From positions 124,001 through 188,000 of the forward strand of contig NZ_JBHSHD010000005.1 of assembly GCF_042652785.1 (NCBI RefSeq): a stretch of DNA of 64,000 nt, written 5' to 3'. The notes beneath the pieces are model-generated. The model saw nothing but the letters and a program-made list of their open reading frames with translations, did no database searches and was not told the DNA's origin. The number at the start of each line of letters is the position of its first letter. Position 1 is the first letter of the stretch. Below, piece after piece: positions 17,353 to 26,400 of this stretch. The position numbers were made by a program, and so were the translations under genes. Source of the DNA: Dokdonella_A ginsengisoli. GTDB taxonomy: Bacteria; Pseudomonadota; Gammaproteobacteria; Xanthomonadales; Rhodanobacteraceae.

Positions 17353-18753
17353 ATGTACCAGTTGTTGCGTCAACGCCCGACGCGCTGGCTGCTGTTGCTG
17401 GCGCTGCTCGAGGTCGTGCTGCTGGCATTGTGCGTGAAGGCCGCCTCGCACCTGCGCTTCATCGCCGACGAACAGACCCTGAGCGGGTTCTCCGCCGACC
17501 TGTGGCCGCGCGCGCTGCTGTTCGCGCTGGTGATCGCCGCGGGAATGGCCTCGCTCGGGCTGTATCAGACGCATCTGCGGGAGACCTGGTTCGGGTTGAT
17601 CGCGCGGCAGGCGGTGGGCTTCGTGCTCGGCGGCATCGCGCTGATTGTCATCTATTACGTCTTTCCGCTGGCTTACATCGGGCGCGGCGTGTTCGGCATC
17701 GCGCTGGCCTTCGGTTTCGTCGCGATCGCCGCGTTCCGCGTGATCTTCGCGCGGCTGGTCGACACCGAGGCGCTGAAGCGGCGCGTGCTCGTGCTCGGCG
17801 CCGGACGGCGCTCGGCGCTGATTCCGCAGCGCATGCGCCGGCGCTCGGACCGGCGCGGCTTCACCATCGTCGGCTTCGTGCGCATGGGCGAGGAGGAGAT
17901 CGCCGTGCCGGAGGACCGCCTGATCGAGCAGGAAGGCGGCCTGCGCGAATGGGCGGAGCGGCTGCAGATCGACGAGATCGTGGTCGGCCCGGACGACCGC
18001 CGCGGCGGCCTGCCGATGGAGGAGCTGCTCGACTGCAAGCAGTCCGGCATCGCGGTGACCGACCTGCCGACGTTCTTCGAGCGCGAGTCTGGCAAGGTCA
18101 AGCTGTCGCTGATCGAGCCGTCGTGGCTGGTGTTCTCCGACGGCTTCAACGCCTCGCCGCTGCGGCTGGCGATCAAGCGCATCTTCGACGTCACCACCGC
18201 GCTGATCGTGCTGGCGCTGACCTGGCCGCTGATGCTGCTGGTCGCGCTGGCGATCCGGCTGGAGTCGGGCCGGGGCCAGCCGATCCTGTACCGGCAGGAG
18301 CGCGTCGGCGAACACGGCCGCGTGTTCGCGCTGACCAAGTTCCGCAGCATGCGCACCGACGCCGAGCGCGACGGCGTGGCACGCTGGGCGACGCGCAACG
18401 ACGACCGCGTGACGCGCGTGGGCCGCGTCATCCGAAAGACGCGGCTGGACGAGCTGCCGCAGCTGGGCAACGTGCTGCGCGGCGAGATGAGCCTGGTCGG
18501 GCCGCGCCCGGAGCGGCCGCAGTTCGTCGGCGAACTGTCCGGCAAGATCCGCTACTACACGCTGCGCCACGCGGTGAAGCCGGGCCTGGCCGGCTGGGCG
18601 CAGCTGCGCTACCCGTACGGCGCCTCGGAGGAGGACGCCGCCGAGAAGCTCAAGTACGACCTGTTCTACGTCAAGAACCACAACCTGCTGTTCGACCTGA
18701 TGATCCTGATCCAGACGGTCGAGGTCGTCCTGTTCGGCCGCGGCGCGCGCTGA
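17353..18753 (+). CDS. Initiating sugar-phosphate transferase, XrtA/PEP-CTERM type (TIGR03013)
   Basis: 466 residues from ATG 17353, preceded by AAGGAGA nine bases upstream. Four or five membrane helices occupy residues 1-150, a CoA-binding-like Rossmann region (RRVLVLGAGRR) about 150-260, and the C-terminal bacterial sugar transferase domain about 270-466. Diagnostic motifs are KRIFDVTTALI, KFRSMRTDAE, KTRLDELPQLGNVL and SLVGPRPERP. Such enzymes move a hexose-1-phosphate onto undecaprenyl phosphate at the inner membrane and start repeat-unit assembly. The sequence type is the one found in XrtA (exosortase A) EPS clusters. The sugar donor is not readable. Confidence 0.93.
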   Translation: MYQLLRQRPTRWLLLLALLEVVLLALCVKAASHLRFIADEQTLSGFSADLWPRALLFALVIAAGMASLGLYQTHLRETWFGLIARQAVGFVLGGIALIVIYYVFPLAYIGRGVFGIALAFGFVAIAAFRVIFARLVDTEALKRRVLVLGAGRRSALIPQRMRRRSDRRGFTIVGFVRMGEEEIAVPEDRLIEQEGGLREWAERLQIDEIVVGPDDRRGGLPMEELLDCKQSGIAVTDLPTFFERESGKVKLSLIEPSWLVFSDGFNASPLRLAIKRIFDVTTALIVLALTWPLMLLVALAIRLESGRGQPILYRQERVGEHGRVFALTKFRSMRTDAERDGVARWATRNDDRVTRVGRVIRKTRLDELPQLGNVLRGEMSLVGPRPERPQFVGELSGKIRYYTLRHAVKPGLAGWAQLRYPYGASEEDAAEKLKYDLFYVKNHNLLFDLMILIQTVEVVLFGRGAR

Positions 18754-18776
18754 CGCGGCCGCGCGGCGGAGACGGC

Positions 18777-19442
18777 TCAGTGCGCCGGCCGCGCGGCGGC
18801 CACCTTCAGCGGGCGCAGGCGCGAGCTGTACCAGTCGCTGACGCGACCGCGTTCGAATTCGATCCACGACGGCCCGTAGTCCCAGCGCTCGGGGGTTTCC
18901 ATCACCGGCCGGCCCTCGATCACGCGCACTGCCGCCGCCTCCATGCCCAGCTCGATGCGCTGCTCGGGCAGCGTCTGGCCGGGTTCGACCGGCGGCGGCA
19001 GCGGCACGAAGCGCCGCTCTTCCACCGGTGCGGACGCCGGCGGCGCGATCGCGACGGGTTCGTCGTGACCGCTTCCGTCCCAGGCCAGCCAGACCAGGGC
19101 CGCCAGCGCCAGCGCGGCGACCGCGACGCGGCGCAGCCCGGTGCGGCGCGAGGGATCGGGGGGGCGCCGCGGCGAATGTGCCGTGCCGCCGCCGGGGTCG
19201 GCCGGCAGCCGTGCCCCCGGCAGGCGGCCGTGGCGGCGCTCGAAGCCGAGCGCGGCGTGGTAGGCCGCGGTCAGTTCCTGCAGCTGCGCCGCGGCGCCGG
19301 GGTCGGCTCCGCGCTGCGGATGGCGGTCGGGGTGCAGTTCGGCGACGCGACGCCGGTAGGCGTTCTTCAGCTGCGTCAGGCTGCAGTCGGGCCCCAGTCC
19401 GAGCTGCTGGTAGAACGCGACGAAATCGGTCGGACTGCTCAT
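18777..19442 (-). CDS. Membrane-anchored J-domain protein
   Basis: 221 residues from ATG 19442. Residues 5-70 form a DnaJ domain with the HPD tripeptide (AELHPDRHP), preceded by the helix LTQLKNAYRRRV. One hydrophobic segment (VAVAALALAALVWLAW, about 107-122) anchors it in the membrane, and about 95 residues follow with no recognised domain. J domains stimulate the ATPase of Hsp70 (DnaK). Its position between two EPS transcription units suggests, but does not show, a chaperone role for envelope assembly. It converges on the sugar transferase gene and diverges from the cupin genes. Confidence 0.85.
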   Translation of the reverse strand: MSSPTDFVAFYQQLGLGPDCSLTQLKNAYRRRVAELHPDRHPQRGADPGAAAQLQELTAAYHAALGFERRHGRLPGARLPADPGGGTAHSPRRPPDPSRRTGLRRVAVAALALAALVWLAWDGSGHDEPVAIAPPASAPVEERRFVPLPPPVEPGQTLPEQRIELGMEAAAVRVIEGRPVMETPERWDYGPSWIEFERGRVSDWYSSRLRPLKVAAARPAH

Positions 19443-19514
19443 GCGTCCCCTGGACGATGGGTGGTCGCGGCCCGGCGATCGGGAATCCGCTCGCAAAGAG
19501 TGCGCCATCGGCGC

Positions 19515-19535
19515 TAAAATGTGAACTGTGTCGCA
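19515..19535 (+). promoter_or_regulatory. Promoter with overlapping CRP/Clp-like palindrome, plus-strand EPS operon
   Basis: TAAAAT at 19515-19520 is a good -10 box. The last T starts a TGTGA-ACTGTG-TCGCA palindrome (19520-19535), one mismatch from the CRP/Clp half-site consensus TGTGA-N6-TCACA. The same layout, TAAAATGTGA-N6-TCRCA-x-TTTT, occurs before the export operon near 59200. The cupin gene starts about 110 bases downstream. A site overlapping the -10 would normally repress. No clear -35 was found. Confidence 0.5.
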
Positions 19536-19643
19536 GTTTTTCGGGGCCGCCGTTCGGGTGGACGGTCCCGTGACGTCAGGGGCCGTCGTCGGAGACGGCG
19601 GAATGCAGCAGGCAGCGAAGGGTTCGCCCGCAGGTCACCGGCC

Positions 19644-20561
19644 ATGTCACAGATCGGCTCAGCGGCGCAGGCGACGGACGCGGCTTCCGCGGCGTCGCCG
19701 TGGATCGAGCGCGTGCACGGCGTCACGCTGGCGGATTTCGTGCGTCGCTACCGCAAGTCGCGCCGCCCGGTCGTGCTGACCGACGCGCTGCGCGACTGGA
19801 GCGCGCTGGAGCGGTTCACGCCGGAATTCTTCCGCCGCGAATTCGCCGACCGGGCGGTGCGCATCCGCGGCCGCGACTTCCGTCTCGGCGAGGTCATCGC
19901 GATGCAGCAGGCTTCCGACGCGGATCATCCCGCGCCGTATCCGTGCACGCTGTCGGACTGTGCCTCGCTGCTGGCCGACCTGACGCCGCGCTTCGAGTAC
20001 AGCCTGCCCGACCGGCACGCCAGCGCGCTGATCCCGCGGCACGTGTTCGAGCTGGTCAACCACCTGGAAATCTTTTTTGGCGGTCCGGGGGGCGAATTCC
20101 CGTATCTGCACTACGACATGTTGCGCATGCACGCCTGGATCGCGCAGGTCCACGGCGACAAGGAGTTCACGTTGTACGAGCCCGGCCAGGAGCACCTGCT
20201 GTACGTGCATCCGCAGATGCCGTGGCTGTCGCGCGTGGACGACCTGCACGACGCCGCGCGCTGGCCGCTGCTGCACCAGGCGCGCAGCCACCGGGTGGTG
20301 GTGCGCGCCGGCGAGGCGCTGTTCCTGCCGTGCGGCATCTGGCATACCGCGCGTTGCCTGACGATGAACGTCACGGTCGCCTTCGACCAGCTCGAGTCGA
20401 CCAACTGGCGCGACTTCGTCGGCGAAGTCGTCTTCGAGGAGCGCCGCAGCGGCCATCCGCTTCGCGCGCTCGCCGTGGGCGCCTATCTCGGCCTGCTCGG
20501 GCCGCTGTTCAATCTGGCCGAGGCGTTCGGTGCGAACCGCCTCGCCGACTGGGGAATCTGA
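19644..20561 (+). CDS. JmjC/cupin-8 Fe(II)/2-oxoglutarate oxygenase-like protein 1
   Basis: 305 residues from ATG 19644. The cupin-like (Cupin_8/JmjC) fold is shown by RRPVVLTDALRDW near the N terminus, FFGGPGGEFPYLHYD in the core and a distal CGIWHTARC. The metal-binding triad is complete: His156 and Asp158 (HYD) and His234. Members hydroxylate amino-acid side chains in proteins or carrier-bound substrates. The next gene is a clear paralogue, and the pair is followed directly by the NRPS-PKS genes, so hydroxylation of an aminoacyl-carrier intermediate is plausible. The substrate is inferred, not shown. The start was chosen for similarity to the paralogue; upstream codons are arginine-rich noise. 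Confidence 0.85.
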   Translation: MSQIGSAAQATDAASAASPWIERVHGVTLADFVRRYRKSRRPVVLTDALRDWSALERFTPEFFRREFADRAVRIRGRDFRLGEVIAMQQASDADHPAPYPCTLSDCASLLADLTPRFEYSLPDRHASALIPRHVFELVNHLEIFFGGPGGEFPYLHYDMLRMHAWIAQVHGDKEFTLYEPGQEHLLYVHPQMPWLSRVDDLHDAARWPLLHQARSHRVVVRAGEALFLPCGIWHTARCLTMNVTVAFDQLESTNWRDFVGEVVFEERRSGHPLRALAVGAYLGLLGPLFNLAEAFGANRLADWGI

Positions 20562-20582
20562 GTGCGTCACGGAGATTGGGCC

Positions 20583-21524
20583 ATGAACCATCACGTACCC
20601 TTCGATTCGGACCTCGCAGATGCGTCGCGCGAGGAAGCCTCGCCGTGGGTCGAGCGCCGCAGCAACCTGGACGTGCGTGAATTCGTCGAGCGCTACCGAA
20701 ACCCGCGGCGCCCGGTCGTGATCACCGACGCGGCGCGCGACTGGCCGCTGTACGGCCGCGGCACGCCGGAGCATTTCCGCAGCCGCTACGGCGAGCACGT
20801 GGTGCGCGTGCGCGGCCACGACTACCGCCTGCACGAGCTGATCGACCTGCTCGAGGCGTCGAGCGCCGCGCATCCGGCGCCGTACCCGTGCAAGTTCGAG
20901 ATCGCCAAGACCTTCCGCGAGCTGCTGCCGGAAGTGACGCCGCGCTTCGCCTACAGCCTGCCCGACCGGCAGACCGGCATCGGCGTGCCGCAGCGGCTGT
21001 TCGCCGCGGTCAACAACCTGGAGATCTTCTTCGGCGGTCCCGGCGGCGAATTTCCGTACCTGCACTACGACGTGCTGCGCCTGCACGCGTGGATCACGCA
21101 GATCCACGGCGACAAGGAATTCACGCTGTACGCGCCGGGCCAGGAGCACCTGCTCTACGTCAATCCGGACATGCCGTGGCAGTCGAGCATCCGCGACCAC
21201 CACCATCCCGACTACGAGCGCTACCCGCTGTTCCGGCAGGCCCGGTGCCGCAAGGTGGTGGTGCGCGCCGGCGAGACGCTGTTCCTGCCCTGCGGCTGGT
21301 GGCACACCGCGCGCAGCCTGAACCTGACCATCTCGGTCGCCTTCGACCAGCTCGGCGCCGACAACTGGCGCGATTTCATCGGCGACGTCGTCGACGAGCG
21401 GCGCCGCGCCGGCAAGCGCGTGAAGGCGGCCGTGCTGGGCGCCTACCTGAGCGTGCTCGGTCCGCTGCTGTCCACGCTGGAACGCTTCGGCCTCGACGCG
21501 GCCGTCGAATGGGGCTTGCGATGA
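20583..21524 (+). CDS. JmjC/cupin-8 Fe(II)/2-oxoglutarate oxygenase-like protein 2
   Basis: 313 residues; ATG 20583 follows GGAG at 20571. It aligns along its whole length with the preceding protein (shared SPWVER, RRPVVITDAARDW, FFGGPGGEFPYLHYD, HGDKEFTLY and a WWHTARS distal motif), so the two arose by tandem duplication. The metal triad is intact at His161, Asp163 and His241. Differences cluster between about 80 and 125 and near the C terminus, which may mean different substrates. The stop overlaps the start of the adenylation-thiolation gene (ATGA), a strong sign that it works with the NRPS. Cytoplasmic; no signal peptide. Confidence 0.87.
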   Translation: MNHHVPFDSDLADASREEASPWVERRSNLDVREFVERYRNPRRPVVITDAARDWPLYGRGTPEHFRSRYGEHVVRVRGHDYRLHELIDLLEASSAAHPAPYPCKFEIAKTFRELLPEVTPRFAYSLPDRQTGIGVPQRLFAAVNNLEIFFGGPGGEFPYLHYDVLRLHAWITQIHGDKEFTLYAPGQEHLLYVNPDMPWQSSIRDHHHPDYERYPLFRQARCRKVVVRAGETLFLPCGWWHTARSLNLTISVAFDQLGADNWRDFIGDVVDERRRAGKRVKAAVLGAYLSVLGPLLSTLERFGLDAAVEWGLR

Positions 21525-23464
21525 GCGCAGCCGAGGCGGCCGCCGACGTGCTGCTCGCGCCACTGCTGGCGCAGGCCGCCGCGCGGCCGGACGCCGAGGT
21601 GATCCGCGCCGACGGCATCGCGCTGGACTATGCCGGCCTGCTGGCGCGCACGGCCGCGCTGGCGCAGGCGCTGCACGCGGCCGGCGTCGTTGCCGGCGAC
21701 GTCGTCGCGTTGTCGGCCGAGCGCCGGCCGCAGGCGCTGGCGGCGATGCTGGCGACCCTGGCCTGCGGCGGCGCCTACCTGCCGCTCGACCTGGATTTTC
21801 CCGACGCGCGGCTGGCCGCGATGCTCGAGGACGCGCGCCCGCGCTGCGCGCTCGGCGACGCCGCGCTGCGCGCGCGCCTGCCGCGCGGCACGGCGTGGAT
21901 CGACTCTGCCGCGGCGTCGGCGGCGCAGGACCTTGCTCCGCACACCGGCGAACTTGCCTACGTGCTGTTTACCTCCGGCTCGACCGGCCGCCCGAAGGGC
22001 GTGGCGATGCGGCGCCGCGCGGTGGCGCACCTGATCGACTGGCATCGCGCGCACCCGCGCCTGGGCCGTCCGGCGCGCACGCTGCAGTTCGCGCCGCTCG
22101 GCTTCGACGTCTCGTTCCAGGAAATCTTCTCCACCCTGGCCTGCGGCGGCACGCTGGTGCTGCCGGCCGAGGCCGAACGGCGCGATCCCTACGCCCTGCT
22201 CGACCTGCTCGCGCGCGAACGCGTCGAGCGCCTGTTCCTGCCCTACGTCGGCCTGCAGGCGCTGGCCGAGGCGGTGGCGACCGGCGCGGCGGTGCCTTCC
22301 TCGCTGCGCGACGTGATCACCGCCGGCGAGCAGCTGCGCGTCACGCCGGCGATCCGCGCGCTGTTCGCGGCCCTGCCCGGCGCGGTGCTGCACAACCACT
22401 ACGGGCCGACCGAGACGCACGTGGTCACCGCGCACGAACTGTCCGGCGATCCGGCCGCGTGGCCGGAGCTGCCGCCGATCGGCGCGCCGCTGCCGTGGGT
22501 CGAGGTGCGCGTCGTCGACGGCGAAGGCCGGGGCGACGCAATCGCCGACGTACCCCTCACCCCACCATCGGCATCCGCCGATGGTCCTCCCCTCTCCCGC
22601 TTCGCGGGCGAGGGGCAATCGCGACAGCCTGCGGCTGCTGGATTGACCGAAGGCGAGCTGCTGCTCGGTGGCGACTGCCTGGCGGCCGGCTACATCCACC
22701 GCCCGGAACTCACCGCCGAGCGTTTCGTCGAGCGCGACGGCGCGCGCTGGTACCGCAGCGGCGACCGCGTGCGGCGCGACGCGCACGGCGTGCTCGACTA
22801 CCTCGGACGCATCGACGAACAGATCAAGCTCGACGGCTTCCGCATCGAGCCGGCCGAGATCGAGGCCGTGCTGTGCCGGCACGCCGCGGTCGCCGAAGCG
22901 GCGGTCGTCGCCGCCGGCGCCGAGGGTTCGCGGCGGCTCGTCGCGCACGTCGTGCCGCGCGACGCGCGCAGCGACGACGCCGGGCTCGCCGACGCGCTGC
23001 GCGCCCACTGCGCGCAGGCGCTGGCGGCCTATCTGGTGCCGCAGGAAATCGTCGTGCACGCGGCGCTGCCGCTGACCGCCAGCGGCAAGATCGACCGCCG
23101 CGAGCTGGCGCAGCAGGCCGGTGCGCAGGCGCTGCGCTGGCGCGCCGGCGCGCCGCTGCAGGAGCAGCTGCTCGACCTCTGGCGCCAGCTGCTCGGCGTC
23201 GCTGCGCTCGACGCGCACGAGAACCTGTTCGAGCGCGGTGCGCGTTCGCTGCTGGTGGTGCGCGCGCTGACCGAACTGCGCCGGCACGGCCACGTGCTCA
23301 GCGCCGCGCAGGTCTACGAACATCCCAGCGTGGCGGCGCAGGCCGCCGCGCTCGGCGCGCCGGCGGCGGCGCCTGCCGCCGCGAACGAGGACGTGCGCGA
23401 GCGCGGCGAACGCCAGCGCGCCGCGTTCGCGCGCTTCGGTCCGCGCGGCGGAGGTGCGCGATGA
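21521..23464 (+). CDS. Stand-alone NRPS adenylation-thiolation protein, proline-like code
   Basis: 647 residues. The A domain (about 10-515) has core A3 FTSGSTGRPKG near 150, YGPTETH, and the A10 lysine in TASGKIDRREL. A thiolation domain follows, with the phosphopantetheine serine at 576 in ERGARSLL. Reading the ten-residue pocket by eye gives D-V-Q-F-I-A-H-V-V, the pattern of proline-activating domains. The protein would load an amino acid, probably proline, as starter for the megasynthase encoded next. Both junctions are ATGA overlaps. Residues about 340-377 are an extra segment in the A domain, encoded by a palindromic repeat (see 22564-22615). The domain is otherwise complete, but activity with the insert is not assured. 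Confidence 0.93.
   Translation: MSAAEAAADVLLAPLLAQAAARPDAEVIRADGIALDYAGLLARTAALAQALHAAGVVAGDVVALSAERRPQALAAMLATLACGGAYLPLDLDFPDARLAAMLEDARPRCALGDAALRARLPRGTAWIDSAAASAAQDLAPHTGELAYVLFTSGSTGRPKGVAMRRRAVAHLIDWHRAHPRLGRPARTLQFAPLGFDVSFQEIFSTLACGGTLVLPAEAERRDPYALLDLLARERVERLFLPYVGLQALAEAVATGAAVPSSLRDVITAGEQLRVTPAIRALFAALPGAVLHNHYGPTETHVVTAHELSGDPAAWPELPPIGAPLPWVEVRVVDGEGRGDAIADVPLTPPSASADGPPLSRFAGEGQSRQPAAAGLTEGELLLGGDCLAAGYIHRPELTAERFVERDGARWYRSGDRVRRDAHGVLDYLGRIDEQIKLDGFRIEPAEIEAVLCRHAAVAEAAVVAAGAEGSRRLVAHVVPRDARSDDAGLADALRAHCAQALAAYLVPQEIVVHAALPLTASGKIDRRELAQQAGAQALRWRAGAPLQEQLLDLWRQLLGVAALDAHENLFERGARSLLVVRALTELRRHGHVLSAAQVYEHPSVAAQAAALGAPAAAPAAANEDVRERGERQRAAFARFGPRGGGAR
22564..22615. repeat. 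Palindromic repeat inserted in frame in the A domain
   Basis: Two adjacent hairpins lie inside the coding sequence. The first is a perfect 9-bp stem ACCATCGGC/GCCGATGGT (22564-22585); the second is CCCCTCTCCCGC with GCGGGCGAGGGG (22589-22615), one mismatch and a 3-base loop. The octamer GCAATCGC occurs on both sides (22538-22545 and 22615-22622). The encoded segment is rich in Pro, Ser and Ala and falls where adenylation domains normally have only about ten residues between VVDGEG and GELLLGG, so roughly 32-35 residues look inserted. Such CCCTC...GAGGG palindromes are typical intergenic repeats. Confidence 0.65.
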
Positions 23465-26400
23465 GCGAAACGGCGATCGACGGCGTCGCCATCGTCGGCA
23501 TGGCCGGGCGCTTTCCGGGCGCGGCCTCGATCGACGAGCTGTGGGCCAACCTGCTCGCCGGCCGCGAGAGCATCACGCGGTTTTCGCCGGACGAGCTGTC
23601 GCCGCTGGTGCCGGCCGAGCTGCGCGCGCATCCGCGCTACGTGCCGGCGCGCGGCGTGGTCGCCGACGCCGACCGCTTCGACGCGGCCTTCTTCGGCATC
23701 GGCGCGCGCGAGGCGCAGCTGATCGATCCGCAGCAGCGCGTGTTCCTCGAGCTGTGCTGGAACGCGCTCGAACACGCCGGCATCGATCCGACGCGCGCGC
23801 CGGGCGGCAGCGGTCCCGCTTCCATCGGCGTGTTCGCGGGCACCTCCAACAACGGCTACCGCAAGCTGGTCGAGGCGCGGCCGGACGTGGTCGCCGCGGC
23901 CGGCGAGTTCGCCGCGATGCTGGCCAACGAGAAGGACTACGTCGCCACGCGCGTGGCGCACAAGCTCGGCCTGACCGGACCTGCGATCAGCCTCTACACG
24001 GCCTGTTCCACCTCGCTGGTGGCGATCGCGCAGGCCTGGTACGCGCTGATGAGCTGGCAGTGCGACGTCGCCCTCGCCGGCGGCGTCAACATCGCCGTGC
24101 CGCAGGAGTCGGGCTACCTGCCGGCCGAGGGTGCGATCGAATCCGCCGACGGCCATTGCCGGCCGTTCGACGCCGACGCCAGCGGCACGGTGTTCTCCTC
24201 CGGCGCCGGCGTCGTCGTGCTCAAGCGCCTGGCCGACGCGATCGAGCACGGCGACACGATCTGGGCGGTCATCCGCGGCGTCGGCGTCAACAACGACGGC
24301 GCCGACAAGGCCAGCTTCAGCGCGCCGAGCGTGCGCGGCCAGTCCGCCGCGATCCGCCTCGCGCTGTCCAGCGCCGGCGTCGACGCGGCCTCGATCGGCT
24401 ACGTCGAGGCGCACGGCACCGGCACGCCGCTCGGCGATCCGATCGAGGTCGAAGCGCTGGCGCGCGCGTTCGCCGCCGAGCACGGCGGCGGCGCGCGGCA
24501 CACCTGCTGGATCGGTTCGCTCAAGGGCAATCTCGGCCATCTGGTCGCCGCGTCCGGCGTGACCGGACTGATCAAGGCGACGCTGGCGCTGCATCACGGG
24601 CGCATCCCGGCGAGCCTGCACTACCGCACGCCGAATCCGGAAATCGATTTCGCCGCCACGCCGTTCAAGGTCGTGCAGCGCGCCAAGGCGTGGCCGCGCA
24701 AGGCCGCGCCGCGCCGCGCCGGCGTCAGCTCGTTCGGCGTCGGCGGCACCAACGCCCACGTCGTGCTGGAGGAGGCGCCGCGGCGCGCGCCGTCCTCGGC
24801 CGGCCGCGCGGTCACGCTGCTGCCGCTGTCCGCGCGCGACGGCGAGGCGCTGCAGCGGCGCGCGGCGGAACTCGCCGACGCGCTGGCCGCGTACTCCGAC
24901 GCCGATCTCGCCGACATCGGCGCGACGCTCGCGTTCGGCCGCAAGGCGATGGCCACGCGCGGCGTGGTGGTCGCGCGCACGATCGCGCAGGCACGCGAGC
25001 GCCTGGCGCGCCTGGGCACCGCGCGCGCGCGGCAGCCGAAGCTGGTGTTCCTGTTCCCGGGGCAGGGTTCGCAGCACGCCGGCATGGCGCGCGAGCTGGT
25101 CGAGACCGAGCCGGTGTTCCGCGAACATTTCGAACGCTGCTGCGCGCTCGCTTCGCGCCATCTCGGCCTCGACCTGCGCGCGGCGATCCTGCCGTCCGCC
25201 GGCGAGGAGGCGCACGCCGACGCGCAGCTGGCCCAGACGCGCTGCACGCAGCCGGCGCTGTTCGCCGTCGAGTACGCGCTGGCGCGCTGGTGGGAGTCGA
25301 TCGGCGTGGTCGCCGACGCGATGATCGGCCACAGCGTCGGCGAATACGTCGCCGCGACCCTGGCCGGCGTGTTCACGCTCGAAGACGCCGTCGCCCTGGT
25401 CTGCGCGCGCGGCAGCGCGATGCAGGCGCAGCCGGCCGGCGCCATGCTGGCCGTGCGCGCGGCCGAGCACGAGGTGCTGGCGCGCCTGCCGGCCGACGTC
25501 TCGCTGGCCGCGGTGAACGCGTCGGAGCTAGTCACCGTCGCCGGCGACGAGGCCGCCGTGGACGCGTTCGCGCGCGCGCTCGACGCCGAGCACATCGCCA
25601 GCACGCGGCTGAAGGTCAGCCACGCATTCCATTCCGCCGCGATGGACGGTGCGCTGCCGCTGTTGGCCCGCGCGTTCGAGACGGTCCGTCCGGCGCCGCC
25701 GACGCGGCCGTTCCATTCCTGCGTCAGCGGCCGGCCGATCGGCGCCGCCGAGGCGGTCGATCCGAGCTACTGGCTGCGCCAGCTGCGCGAGCCGGTACGA
25801 TTCGCCGATGCGCTCGGCGACGTGCTGGCGGGCGGCCCGGTGCTGTTCGTCGAGGTCGGCCCGTCGCAGGCGCTGACCACGTTCGCGCGGGCGCGGCTGC
25901 GCGACGGCGACGCCGCGACCGCCTCGCTCGGCGCCGCCACGCGCCAGGGCAGCGACGCCGAGCACCTCGCCGCCGCCGTCGGCGAATGCTGGCGCCACGG
26001 CCGCGAGCCGGACTGGGACGCCTATCATGCCGGGCAGACGCGCCACCGCGTCGTGCTGCCGGGTTACCCGTTCCGTGGCGAACGGTACTGGATCGAAACC
26101 CCGGCGCCGGCCACCATCGGCGCCATCGGAGTCGTCGAGATGAATCCACCCGCCACCGCATCCGCCGCGCCTGCCGCCTCGTCGCGGGGCGCGCGCCTGC
26201 GCGCGGAGCTGCGCGAACTGGTCGAGGGTCTGAGTGGCGAGCCGGTCGACGCCGCCCAGGACGGCGCGACCCTGCTCGAGCTCGGCCTCGATTCGCTGGC
26301 GCTGACGCAGGCCGCGCTCGAACTCGAACGCCGCTACGGCCTGAAGCTGAAGTTCCGCCGCCTGATGGAGGATCTCGACAGCATCGACAAGCTGGCCGCG

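Noticed and set aside
21895..23460. Upstream in-frame extension of the megasynthase
   Set aside because: The added residues are Arg-rich noise in the +1 frame of the A-T gene; the ketosynthase starts normally at 23461 with an ATGA overlap.
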